Assembly: GCF_905404315.1 (NCBI RefSeq)
Contig: NC_066278.1
Location: forward strand, 2,124,001 to 2,188,000
DNA: 64,000 nucleotides
Source of the DNA: Leptidea sinapis
Taxonomy: Eukaryota > Arthropoda > Insecta > Lepidoptera > Pieridae
Reading direction: 5' to 3'
Shown: piece by piece, positions 10,563 through 20,912 of the stretch
Numbering within the stretch: position 1 is the stretch's first letter
How the letters are laid out: each line of letters begins with the position of its first letter
Notes under the pieces: generated by a model
What the model was told of the DNA's origin: nothing
The model's database searches: none
Seen by the model: the letters and a program-made list of their open reading frames with translations, nothing else
Translations under genes and position numbers: made by a program

Positions 10563-10789
10563 ACCAGTGGAGGCTCCTTTGCACGAGATGCCAGCTATCA
10601 AATGGGTGACTCAAAGGCGCCTATTTCTGCCGTGAAGTAGTAATGTGTAAACATTATTGTGTTTCGGTCTGAAGGGCGCCGTAGCTAGTGAAATTACTGG
10701 GCAAATGAGATTTAACATCTTATGTCTCAAGGTGACGAGCGCAATTCTGCTGCTCAGGATTTGTCTCGTCCCGTATTTTCATAAAAAAA
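10563..10789 (+). repeat. family M repeat, internally deleted (copy 2 twin)
   Basis: Counterpart of 5345-5571 with the same internal deletion. Confidence 0.8.
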
Positions 10790-11351
10790 TACTATTTGCG
10801 ATTATTTTACTTCGAAAGATGGGTATTGAACTCTTAAGATGAAATTCACAAAACAGCGGGGTGATTTTTTTAGAATAACAGTGTTCGTTTTGTTGTTGTA
10901 ACGAAAGAATAACATAAGCAGTATAGGGCTTGTCGTTGTTGTAAGCGTAGAACGTAATGTTTATGTTAATAATTGCTATATCGTGCAACTACGCTACTTC
11001 GTGAATATACGTGATTTGCGACTGACAAGCTGTCCAAACAATGCAACCACAAACAGCGTTTTCTAGCGAATTGCTTTGTTGTATGCGTTCTGTGAATAAT
11101 CTAAACATTACAACTGCTATCTAATCATTTATTCATCAATTATTGAATTTTGATTTATTCAAATTATTTCAATACGCTCTCTAGTTTGATACTTGTTTTA
11201 TTGTGATAGTAAATGTGCTATTTCTATCTGTATTCGTACTACTATAAAAAATCATAATTTTTACATAATATCTTTGTTTGCTTAAAAATCTGTGGAGCTA
11301 CTTTTAAGATTATTGATATATTTTTGTCTATGCTAGATTTTTTCTGAAGTA

Positions 11352-11554
11352 TATCCCCTATAGCCAGGTGGTAAGTGACCCTGCCTACTGAACTAGTGGT
11401 CCCGGGTTCGAATCCCGGTGGATGCAAACATTTATATGATGAATATGAATGTTTGTTTCCCAGTCATGGATGTTTATAAGTATATATGTATGTTTAAGTA
11501 AGTATATTGTATTAAATAAATCGTAGTCTTGTACCCATAGCAATGCCTAGTTTT
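11352..11554 (+). repeat. tRNA-derived SINE (copy 2 twin)
   Basis: Counterpart of 6117-6320. The B box GGTTCGAATCC is at 11405-11415, and the stem partner CCCGG...CCGGT is slightly better kept here. Confidence 0.8.
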
Positions 11555-11636
11555 GTAAAATTGAAGTAAAAAAAAGTTACAGATAAGCAAGTAGACCTGA
11601 AGGCAAGAGATACGCTCTGCCATTCACACTACAGTT

Positions 11637-12025
11637 TTGCTCAGGATTCTTGAAACACTCAAAGTTTTAAGCTGCATCGCAATTTCATTCGTCAATTTGT
11701 TTATTCTCATTAGCCCAATAATTTTGATAGCTCGGGCGTACTTCATAGCAAAACGCAAATATGCTTGCACACTACTTCTTGATGGTAAAAGACAAATAGG
11801 CTATATTCTTTCCCTTACTGCTTTGACCACACGAACATTACGTGGACGGCCAGATCTTTCTGTGTCACAAACAGAGGAGGTCTCATTGTACCTATTAATA
11901 GCCCGGTACACAAACATTTTACTAATACTAAGCGTATGGAGAGTTTTGAAATTTGTATTTGAATCCATACCTACTTTGTTTAATGCAATCACAGCTATTC
12001 GAGTCTCTTTATCTCTTCAATCCAT
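11637..12025 (-). pseudogene. mariner-type transposase remnant (copy 2 twin)
   Basis: Counterpart of 6400-6786, with the same TGA at codon 3 and the same stop after RERI. The helix-turn-helix here reads TLSISKMFVYRAINRYNET. Confidence 0.7.
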
Positions 12026-12157
12026 TTTAATATCGCAAAATATTTTACAATGTATTGGCGCCAAAATGAGAAAACTTGTAAAAATTACAGATTCCAAATT
12101 CAAATGTGATATTTTATTTATTTTTAATTGTAACAGTATTTCTGGCCAGACTAAGTA

Positions 12158-12771
12158 TATTGTCTTTAGTTTTAGTACTACGACTGCGTAGCCTTGTCTA
12201 CGAGCACGGAAAATTTATTTCCATTACACGATTTACTTGCTAATAATGCAAAAAGTTTTAGTTTGTAGAAAATAGTAGGTTAAGAAATCATACCAATATT
12301 TACCTATAATATCGGTTCTTTAACTGAATAGACTGTTTAGTGATCATTGCCACCTAAATAATTGTAAAACTTTCATAATAATTACGTTCTCGCTATTGGA
12401 CCGTGATTGGTAAAATTTTTATAATTAAGGATTCTTGATCTAGAAATGTAGAAATTATTTGTTGCTGGAAATCTCTAGATTGTGTCTGAAAATTGTCAAA
12501 GAGAATTTAAACTCTACGTTCAATGACAGCCTTCTGTAATTATCTTACTTTATTGAAATCTGAATGTTCTGTTTTTAACATTTACTATGTTTAGGGTTTT
12601 TAAATATATTAAATAATACTTTAAAAAAAATATTGAATTTATAATTATTTTTCTGAAGCCCTAAAAATTTAGTAATTTGGTGAAGTATGGCAATGAGTTT
12701 CATGCCACTTCTAATTTACTTAAACTAAACATTGCCCAACTCACGGTAAACGGCAAAATCTTAAATAATTT
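12158..12771. other. unassigned AT-rich DNA
   Basis: No ORF, terminal repeat or match to other window repeats seen. Confidence 0.5.
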
Positions 12772-12990
12772 CTAGATACAGTCTCTTGCTGTTAGACAAC
12801 CGATAAAAACAGGCCATAAATAATAGTTTAGTGTGCGTGACAAGCTACGTCTTACACTCGCGATTTGTATGACACTTTGTGTTGGTGTGCGTGAATTTCT
12901 CAAAATATAGGTTAGTTCTAAATACATTTTTTTTTCAATATTTTGACAGCTGTCATAGTTTATGTAGACGTATAAATTATCTAAGGGCAA
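12772..12990 (-). repeat. dispersed repeat, unnamed family (copy 1 of 2)
   Basis: Shares GTCTTAC, a GACAGCTGTCA-like palindrome and a TATAAATTAT...AAGG end with 20395-20575. The motif order (GTGTGCGTGACAAGC, GTCTTACA, ACAGCTGTCA) recurs in lepidopteran DNA as I know it. No coding capacity or clear TIRs; orientation arbitrary. Confidence 0.5.
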
Positions 12991-13291
12991 AATTTAAAAC
13001 GTTACTACTCATAAGTGTTATTTTTATTTTATTTATTTAGATTCACCAGTGGTAATTACAATAATACATTTATAATTATTATTATTATGCTAATTTACAA
13101 GGGTCTTATTACTAAATGCATTACCTTTTAAGGTGAATACCGCATGCTAAATTATATTGTGTGAAATAGTTACATAAAATAAATATAAGTTATAAAACAA
13201 CCATTCTATAATGTAATGAAATTAAGAAATTAACAAAATCTACTAAATAAGTCAAGATAAACGTATTAAACAAATCAAGAATACTTATAAA

Positions 13292-16214
13292 TTATTTATT
13301 TACAATACATTTTTTTACATTTTTGCGAAACCTTGGCAATGAATCACTGAATGGGTCCAAGCATTTATAATCGTTAATAATTTTGCATAATCGCGACACA
13401 GGTGAATTGATCCCCAAAATAGTTCTGCGAGATGGTTTTTCAAATAAGTTCACAGGTTTACGTGGGCATCTAGGCACTCTAAAATTAAACATAGACACCA
13501 GAAAGGAGTTGTCATAAATATTGTTAATACTTTTGTATAAGAAAAGTAAATCCAATATGTCCCTACGTTGTTTCAGAGTTAGTATATTAAAATATGTAAA
13601 TCTTTCAGAGTATGTTGCGAGTGATCTAGATTTCCCAATTGAGAAAGCCAAGTGATAAAGAAAACGCTTCTGAATTCTTTCGATTCTGAGACAATGGCAA
13701 GCGTAGTGTGGTCTCCAGACGGTACTACCGTATTCCAAAATACTCACAACGAGACTTTTATATAGGATCATCTTCGTGCGCCAGTTCCTAAAAACTTTGC
13801 CATTGCGAATTACAAATCCCAGCATTTTAGAGGCTCTGCTTACAATAGAGTCTATGTGCGGTATAAACGTAAGTTTGCTATCAAATATAACACCCAAATC
13901 CTTAATAGTATCTACTGTACTGAGAGGCATATTATCTAAATAGTATTTAGTTGTAATATTATTTTTGCATTTTGTAAACGTTATATGAAAGCATTTATTT
14001 TTATTCAGTATCATACCATTAAGTTCGGACCATCTAAATAAACTATTTAGGTCTGACTGCAATGCGCTAACGTCATCGGGACCATTGATTATCCTAAGAA
14101 TTTTTAGGTCATCAGCCAACATAAATGGTGTGCAGTGTTTAAAGCAGTTTGGAAGGTCGTTGATAAATATGTTAAATAGGAGAGGACCTAAATGCGACCC
14201 TTGTGGTACTCCTGATGTTATTTCGTATTTTACAGATTCAAATCCATTAGCCACTACGTAAAAACATCTGTCAGTAAGGTATGAATTTAACAAATTTAAA
14301 ATTGATCCAGCAATGCCATATACAGATAACTTCAAGAATAAGATGGAAATTGGCACTAGATCGAATGCTTTACTTAGATCAGTGTAGATAACATCTACTC
14401 TTTTCCTCTTATCAACCGCGTCTATTAATAATTCTGAAAAATTTACCAAGTTTGTGCAAGTCGACCTTCCATTTATAAAGCCATGCTGGTAAACACTAAA
14501 CGTATTTTTCAAGTAGCCATAAAGTCGTAAATAAATTAAGGCCTCAAATACCTTACCAAGCAAAGAAAGTATGGAAATTGGTCTGTAATTCGTAACACTT
14601 TTTTATCGCCACTTTTGTATACTGGTACTAGCTTGGCAATTTTCCACTTTTTAGGAAATACTCCCGATTTTAATGAATTATTAAATAATACTTGTAGTGG
14701 TAGAGCAAGTGTCTCAGCACAGTTGATTAGGTACACAGGTGATATTTGATCAGGTCCAGCACCCTTATTACGATCGAGATGTTTAAGTTTCTGAATTATC
14801 TCATCTCGATCAAACTGTATAGACGATAGACACTGACAATTGAATTTAATATTGTTTAGGTTATTTAGAATTTCATTTTTTTCAAATGGATTGTAATTCC
14901 GCTGAACGTATATGGATGAAAAGTGTGATGCAAATAGATTACAAATACCTTGACCATCAACTACACAAGTATTATCTTTTGTCATTTCAGCAGGATATGA
15001 ATTAGAAGCATTTTGTTTTTTATGTTTAATGAAGGTCCAAAAAAAATTTGTGTTAGAAGCGATTGCTTCTTCAGTAAATTCAATATAAGCGTTATAGCAT
15101 TGTGTTGATAGTCTTTCACATCTTTTCTCCAATACTGATAATATTATCGCGTCCATCGGATTTTTGTACTTTTTATACCTTTTTCTTACTATTTCTTTTT
15201 CTTTTACTCTTTTGATTAAAGTTTTGTAGAACCACGGAGGAAATTTTTTACTATTATGAATTGTGATCTTAGGTATGTAAAGATCCATTGATGTTAGGAT
15301 GTGGTCATATAAGACATCCACCATCTCATCAGTGCTGTCACAAGCTGAAAGCTTACCGTTCCAATTTAAATTACTAAGGTATTCGTTGATTGTCTTGAAA
15401 TTAGCTCTTGCATAATTATATTTAACCATAGATTTATTCGTGCCTAACTTTTTTTCTACTTGTTTAGTATAGCTAACGTTTATAAGCAGAGGTGGATGAA
15501 GTGGATCAATTTTGCTTAGTTCTGTAATTGCACTATCCACTGAAATCTTCGGTGTCTCACTGTTAAACAAAACAAGATCTAATATTTTATTTTGACTATT
15601 TTTGATTCGATTATATTGGTGAAAATTGTTGACATGACAAAAGTCTATTAAGGTTTTAGATATAACAGATGTGTGATATTGAGTAGAAACGTCGTCAGCC
15701 AAGTCCCAATCTACACAGCTTAAATTAAAGTCTCCTACAATAAGAGAACAAACCGTATTTCTTTCGGAGAGATGATTATAATTATCTAGGAAATTGTCTA
15801 GAACTATTTTACTTACTGGTGGAGGAATATGAGCAGCACAAATAGCTATTTTTTCACTTTTGTTTAATTCTAATATAACCCACAAGTCTTCATACCTACT
15901 TTCCCAGTTTTTCATTCGCTTAGAATTTAATTTATTGGAAACGGCAACTATTACTACCCCACCTCCTTTTTTTATTGAATTAAACTGATCCCTGTCTCTC
16001 CTATAAACATTATAATTATTATTAAATATTTCTGAATTATAAATGCCTGTACATAGCCAAGTTTCGGTAAGAATTATAATATCATAGTTATTACAACAAA
16101 TGTTACTATATAAGTTGTGAGTTTTGGTACGCAGACCTCTCACATTTTGGTAGTAAATATTTAAAGTATCGAATTTAGAAGAACTTTTGTCATATTTACA
16201 TGCACTTGTACAAT
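13292..16214 (-). pseudogene. CR1-type ORF2: endonuclease and reverse transcriptase, frameshifted
   Basis: The ORF2 frame opens just after the ORF1 stop (16220-16222) and soon reads IYYQNVRGLRTKTHNL, the usual start of an AP-type endonuclease; the first ATG in frame is at 16143. Endonuclease motifs are IIILTETWL and SLIVGDFNLSCVDWD. The RT follows with GPDQISPVYLIN, LVPVYKSGDKK, VIYTDLSKAFD, SGVPQGSHLGP and FMLADDLKI (catalytic ADD at about 14109-14117). Near 14560-14600 the frame shifts: LVPVYKSGDKK should lead into the YRPIS-like block but jumps to the frame giving LGKVFEALIYLRLYG. Downstream of RT are the usual thumb and C-terminal segments, with no RNase H. One indel is enough to explain the break. 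Confidence 0.88.
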
Positions 16215-16219
16215 ATTAA

Positions 16220-17307
16220 TTAAGTTAATTGGTTAAGGTAATTCATATTTGTGTTCACTTTATAGTCAGAGTTATCGGTTTTTCTCATAAATATTTTGCC
16301 GCTGCGCACCCAAACATACTTGTAGTTCAATTCTTTAGCTTTGCGTCGAGCAGCCCCGTGTAGTAACTTGTTTGAAGTTGATAAATGTTCACAAACATAT
16401 ACAGGACATTTAGCCCCTTGTATACCCAGATGAGAAGCATTTAATTTTTCAGTTGTATGTCCCTTATTGAACTTTATCACAGCAGCTAGGAGATTATCAC
16501 GTACCAAAGGACTATTGAGTTGGACTATGATAGACCGTGGGCGTGTTGATTTCGGATTCATTTTAGCTATACGAGTACAATGAGAAATATTACTTTCAGT
16601 TATATCGTATCCCACTGTCTTTGATAGCTGTTTTGTGATAGAAATTAAATTTTCGTTTTTTGACTCAGGAACACATTGAATTTCAATATTGTTAGAACGG
16701 GCTTGCTGTTCCATTAAGTTAATTTTGTTCGTTAGATCTGTAACAGTGCTTTGAAGTGATTCATTTTCACGTCTTTGTTTTTCAAATATATCAGAGTATT
16801 TATCAATTTCCTTTTTTATATCATCATATTGGCTGCTAATAAATGATACTGAACGTTGGAGCTCTTCAATTTTGCTATCAATACTTTTTAAGCAAGTGCT
16901 GACAGTCAAGGTTATAGTTTTGTTTATATTAGCCATTAAGTTTGACATTTCTTTTTCAAAAACTTCATTAACGATGTTTAGTACTTCTTCCAACATGGCG
17001 GTGGAAGGTACACTTGGTGAAGTTGGAGAACCGAGAGCTTGTCTTTTATGGGATTTTTCGTAACATTAGATTCTTGTGTATTTGAACTGGACCAGCAGGC
17101 ATTTGAACGTATGGGTGTTTCGTCATGATTGCCCCCTTTAGATTTAAATTTACCGCACTTTGGACAATTCCAGTTGCTATTTTTTATATTTGAGTCAATA
17201 CCCAAGCAACCATAGTGATACACTTTTGTACATTTTAAACATTTAATAAAATCGTCAGTGTCTTTACCAATCTTACAGCACCCCCAGGATAGTTGTTTTC
17301 CAGTCAT
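16220..17307 (-). pseudogene. CR1-type ORF1: PHD-like zinc finger, coiled coil, FP-like C-terminus
   Basis: The N-terminal 109 codons (17307-16978) hold a Cys/His finger: C-C pairs in WGCCKIG and IKCLKCTKVYHYGCLG, then WNCPKCGK, a PHD/RING-like zinc site. The next 258 codons (16996-16220, another frame) hold a heptad-rich coiled coil (about residues 30-100) and a C-terminal half with RSIIVQLNSPLVRDNLL, VYVCEHLSTSNKLL and KYVWVRSGKIFMRK. That half resembles the FP-protein C-terminal family shared by LINE ORF1 proteins and baculovirus FP proteins. The parts overlap by 19 bases in different frames, so a small indel probably split one ORF1. It is expected to bind LINE RNA. Confidence 0.75.
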
Positions 17308-17469
17308 TTTGGAGAGTGAGAGAGATTAAAATATGAAATATTATAACACAAGTTAGATATGAACTTGGGGTCAACGGGTGTCTTGCAGAGAGTTATATCG
17401 ATAGACAAATTTTTCTATCAAAAGTGTTAATGATTTTACACTATTTTCTATAATATTAAGAACAAAGTT

Positions 17470-17612
17470 TACATAATTAAAAAAAAAAAAAAACAATAAA
17501 AATAATAATAAAAAAAACTGAGGTTTGGATGGGATTCGAACTCAGTTCGATGATCAGCGTTAATGCTTAACACACTACTTACGCACGTTGCCACGAAGCT
17601 CGTGACGTTTAA
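17470..17612 (-). repeat. tRNA-derived SINE
   Basis: The minus strand has a B box GAGTTCGAATCCC (around 17530), an upstream A-box-like segment (GTGGCAACGTGCGTAAGTAG) and a T/A-rich tail of AATAATAAAAATAATT type. It differs from the SINEs at 6117 and 47030. The minus ORF at 17469-17678 is a shadow. Confidence 0.55.
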
Positions 17613-19190
17613 ACTGTAAATAGCGTTTGGTAATTGAGCAAAATAATCAACACATATACTAGGTCGAATTAATGGCAAAGTTTTTTAACTCCTACCCTCA
17701 ATTTGTACTTTAGATTTTTAAAATTTACTATTTTATTAACACTTTTTTATACTTATCTTTATATTTATTAACTTTCACAGGGATGAGTATTTAATTTTCA
17801 CTATTTTAAATTTATAAGAACACCAAATAACTGCTGAATTAAACAAAAGTCAATGTTTTTACTGCGAACACACACACTTAGTAATTTTGTTTTCTTAAAT
17901 ATAATGCAAATATTAACAATTTCTTAAAAAACTTATTAAGCACATTTAATCCAGTCGTTAATTTATATACCTATTTCAATTTTAACTCTGATATTTGCGT
18001 TTAACTATTTATTAAAATTAAAAATAACACAGAGGTATACTGAACTTATAATTAATTACATATATTATTACTTAGAACAGATATCGGCTTTGTAAACAAA
18101 TAATATTTAACACAATAATAATAGTTTCCTTACAGTAGAGACATCGAACAGATCCAACCAAAGATGTATCACCTGAGCTTCAGTATGTTTCTAACGATAA
18201 TGGATCCTTCGAGTGACTTTAAACCAACGATAATTTAACTTGTACTTTATACTAATGGCATCGGTTTCACTAATTGCGCGTTAAAATAATTATATTGTGT
18301 GACGTGCACGCGTATTTAATGGATTTTAGGCATTAATATCACGGAGTCGCGTGCTTTACTAATTAGATCCATCTAATCTAATGTGGGTATAATTTCTAGA
18401 CGTTTCAACTTTATTGTAGGTGAAATACAGTCAGTGCACTCATTACTGAATTGTTTGGGCATAATTATTGGAGGTTTAGCTGCGCATTTCAAATGGTTAT
18501 GTCATATGAGATGGATTCATTACTAATTGCAGTGACTTGTTTGTGGATTTACGATAATATTCTGTTTATTCTGAATGTTTATACTTACAATAGAATAATT
18601 AAATCGATGAGCTTTCCTGTATTTCCTGTATCTTTAATACTTTTTCAAAAAAATAGTACATCCACTTATTTGCATTTAAGTACGTCACGCCGTAAGTAGA
18701 ACATCTTCCCTACTAGCAATGATTCACGCAGGTTACCATTTAATTAAACTTATTAAATTTTAAATCGACTCCTAAAGCCGGTGGTGATGACGAGCTCGGT
18801 ATCACTGACACTTTGTCACTATTGGTGTCAACGGGTGCACAAAATGTAGTCACAATGTCCACTACGTGATCATCGGCACTATGGGTGTTATTGTGTTATG
18901 CCTTTAATAATAATGGTTTCCAATGAGTTGGCGGAGCCCAACCCTTGTCTCTATAAAAATTAAGCTGATAATCGATTTCTATGGCTTCCAGCAGCTTCTC
19001 TTCCTCTTACTATCTCGCCTAGTCTTAGAATACTGGGTCTTGAAATCTCAAGCGATTGCCAATTCCTCGGTTATTTGGAATGCACATTGAATTCAAGGAA
19101 ACTGGGGGTCACAAATAGAGCATGACCATAGTTCAGGCCCACATTCTAGCTACACTACACGACAAAGAGAAGGTCCAGCCACACTTCCAC
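17613..19190. other. unassigned, apparently single-copy DNA
   Basis: AT-rich to about 18100, then a more mixed part (18130-18420) with CGCGTATTTAATGG and CACGGAGTCGCGTGC. An 82-codon plus ORF (18451-18699) is hydrophobic but matches nothing I know. No repeat of the window is found here. Confidence 0.4.
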
Positions 19191-19465
19191 CAATGGGAGG
19201 CTCCATTGCACAGGATGTCAGCTAGATTATGGGTACCACAACGGCGTAAGCATTATTCTGTTTCGGTCTGAAGGGCGCCGAAGCTTCTGAAATTACTGGA
19301 CAAATGAGACTTGACATCTTATGTCTCAACGTAATCAGCGCAGTTGTAGTGCCGCTCAGAATTTTTGGGTTCTTCAATAATCCTGAGAGGCACTGCATTG
19401 TAATGGGCAGGGCGTATTAATTGCCATCAGCCGATCGTCCTGCTCGTCTTGCCCTTATTGTCATC
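19191..19465 (+). repeat. family M repeat
   Basis: CAATGGGAGGCTCC to CCTTATTGTCATC. It has a deletion of the GCCTATTTCTGCCG segment and a changed core (GGGCGCCGAAGCTTCTG). The large hairpin arms are present (GTGCCGCTCAG; CTGAGAGGCAC with one mismatch). Confidence 0.8.
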
Positions 19466-19636
19466 TCTGGTTTGGTGCATCCTAGTATCTAATGGAACCA
19501 TTTGACTGTTGCAGGAGACTGGACTGTAGATTGCGGTTTAAAGTTATGGCGTGAACTCGCGTCGAACACGCGTGAAGAGGATTGAAAAATGGAACTAGGG
19601 CACTAACCTGGAATATCACATAGGTTACTGATGGTA

Positions 19637-19862
19637 GCCTCGTACGCATTTTTTTTATGGAATAGGAGGAGAAACGAGCGTACGGGTCACCTGGTGTTAA
19701 GTGATCACCGCCGCCCACATTCTCTTGCAACACCAGAGGAACCACAAGAGCGGTGCCGGCCTTTAAGGAAGGTGTACGCGCTTTTTTTGAAGATACCCAT
19801 GTCGTATCGTCCCGGAAACACCGCACAAGGAAGCTCATTCCACAGCTTCGTAGCAGCAAATG
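19637..19862 (-). pseudogene. LINE 3' end: RT C-terminus remnant
   Basis: The minus strand encodes fragments like WNELPCAVFPGRYDMG and KKSAYTFLKGRHRSCG, a recurrent C-terminal segment of lepidopteran LINE reverse transcriptases, ending in ATTCCATAAAAAAAA near 19641-19655. The 5'-adjacent part of the same protein is in the plus-strand fragment at 52866-53125. The plus ORF at 19631-19870 is its shadow. Confidence 0.7.
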
Positions 19863-19870
19863 CAGCTTGA

Positions 19871-20394
19871 ATCTTCTCTTGCCTTGGGAACTGGTGGGTG
19901 CGCTATTACTTTAATATAATTTAATTAAGTGCGCTTGCGGGGAAGTGTATATAAATGAGGATTATGAATATTAGTTTATTGGCGCGAATAATAGGCACAT
20001 TTGAGTACGAATTTATTGAGAAACATAACGAATAAATTGAAAAATATTTCCATTTGTATTTTAAACAACCAATTCTGATTCATCGAGCTCGTTTATAATG
20101 GTGGAGATATAATGAAATTGTCATACCAATTGCATTAATTCAACTGCATAAAAATCAGCCAATTATTCAAATAGCGAGTGGCCTGAACCGGAGATGTCGA
20201 TGAATATTAAATATTTTTATCTGAGCACAAATTGAGAAGCTGCGATACTCTTGTTTTTAGTATTGTATCGCTACAACCAATCACTTATACAGATTCAATT
20301 AAATTGCTAATTTATTGTTTCTCTTCATAAACTCTATCTTCAGTTTTATTTGCGTTTAGTTTTTTCATTACTTTGTATATATATTAATAGAGCT
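19871..20394. other. unassigned AT-rich DNA
   Basis: No ORF or repeat recognised. Confidence 0.5.
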
Positions 20395-20575
20395 TCTTGC
20401 TGTATTTTAGTGTGCATGAAAGCAACGTCTTACAAACGCGATGCGTTATCCACTTTTTTTTAGTTGCGTTGTTGAAAATAGGGGATAGCATTTGTCGCTA
20501 TTTTTTCGATGTATTCACAGCTGTCACAATCTATCTAGATGTATAAATTATGTAAGCCTTGCTGTTAAAGCCACT
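20395..20575 (-). repeat. dispersed repeat, unnamed family (copy 2 of 2)
   Basis: Matches 12772-12990 through CTTGCTGT, GTGTGC..GA..GCAACGTCTTACA, ACAGCTGTCAC and GTATAAATTATGTAAG. It is more diverged internally. Confidence 0.5.
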
Positions 20576-20618
20576 GAGAACATTGAGATATAAACAATCA
20601 AATATACTTATATTATAA

Positions 20619-20912
20619 CTAGTTGACCCAGCAAACGTTGTATTGCCGATATTAAAATCGCGATACAAAAGTAACTGTTGATCGTAGATGGGTGAAAATT
20701 TGAAGTTGTATTTTTTAATGCTGACTAATGCTGAAAAAAAAATTTTTAGCGTGGACCACCCTTAACATTTAGGGGGATGAAAAATAGATGTTGTCCGATT
20801 CTCAGACGTACCCAATATGCACTCAAAATTTCATGAGAATCGGTCAAGCCGTTTCGAAGGAGTTTTACCACAAACACCGCGACATGAGAATTTCATATAT
20901 TAGATATATAGA
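20619..20912 (-). mobile_element. Helitron-like non-autonomous element
   Basis: The minus strand runs from TCTATATATCTAATATATG (TC at 20912-20911) through ATGAAATTTTGAGTGCATAT to AACGTTTGCTGGGTCAACTAG (CTAG 20622-20619). The terminal 3' sequence is the same as at 27005, 27731 and 49235 apart from substitutions. No coding capacity. Confidence 0.65.

Larger units (their letters stand above)
8490..12157 (+). repeat. 3.6-kb direct segmental duplication, copy 2
   Basis: Repeats 3298-6919 in order and orientation. It runs from TAGATAGATAG just right of the Tc1 to CTAAGTA (12151-12157), after which unrelated sequence (TATTGTCTTTAG) begins with no Tc1. Relative to copy 1 it has extra bases near 9190-9240 and 11215-11245 and lacks some at 9030, so both copies have evolved since. 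Confidence 0.95.
13021..17421 (-). mobile_element. near-complete CR1-type non-LTR retrotransposon
   Basis: Minus-strand order is ORF1 (PHD finger, coiled coil, FP-like domain), ORF2 (endonuclease, RT), then a short 3' UTR ending in an AAATAAATAAAATAAAAA tail. An identical 8-bp word, AAGTGTTA, flanks the proposed ends (13013-13020 and 17422-17429) and may be the target duplication, giving 4,401 bp. Both ORFs carry apparent frameshifts, so this copy is probably inactive. The clade call rests on ORF1 type and RT style; a close CR1 relative is possible. Confidence 0.8.

Noticed and set aside
16220..16996. possible baculovirus insertion because of the FP-like domain
   Set aside because: The domain lies in ORF1 of a LINE, directly upstream of endonuclease and RT; this family is shared by LINEs. 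No other viral gene is present.
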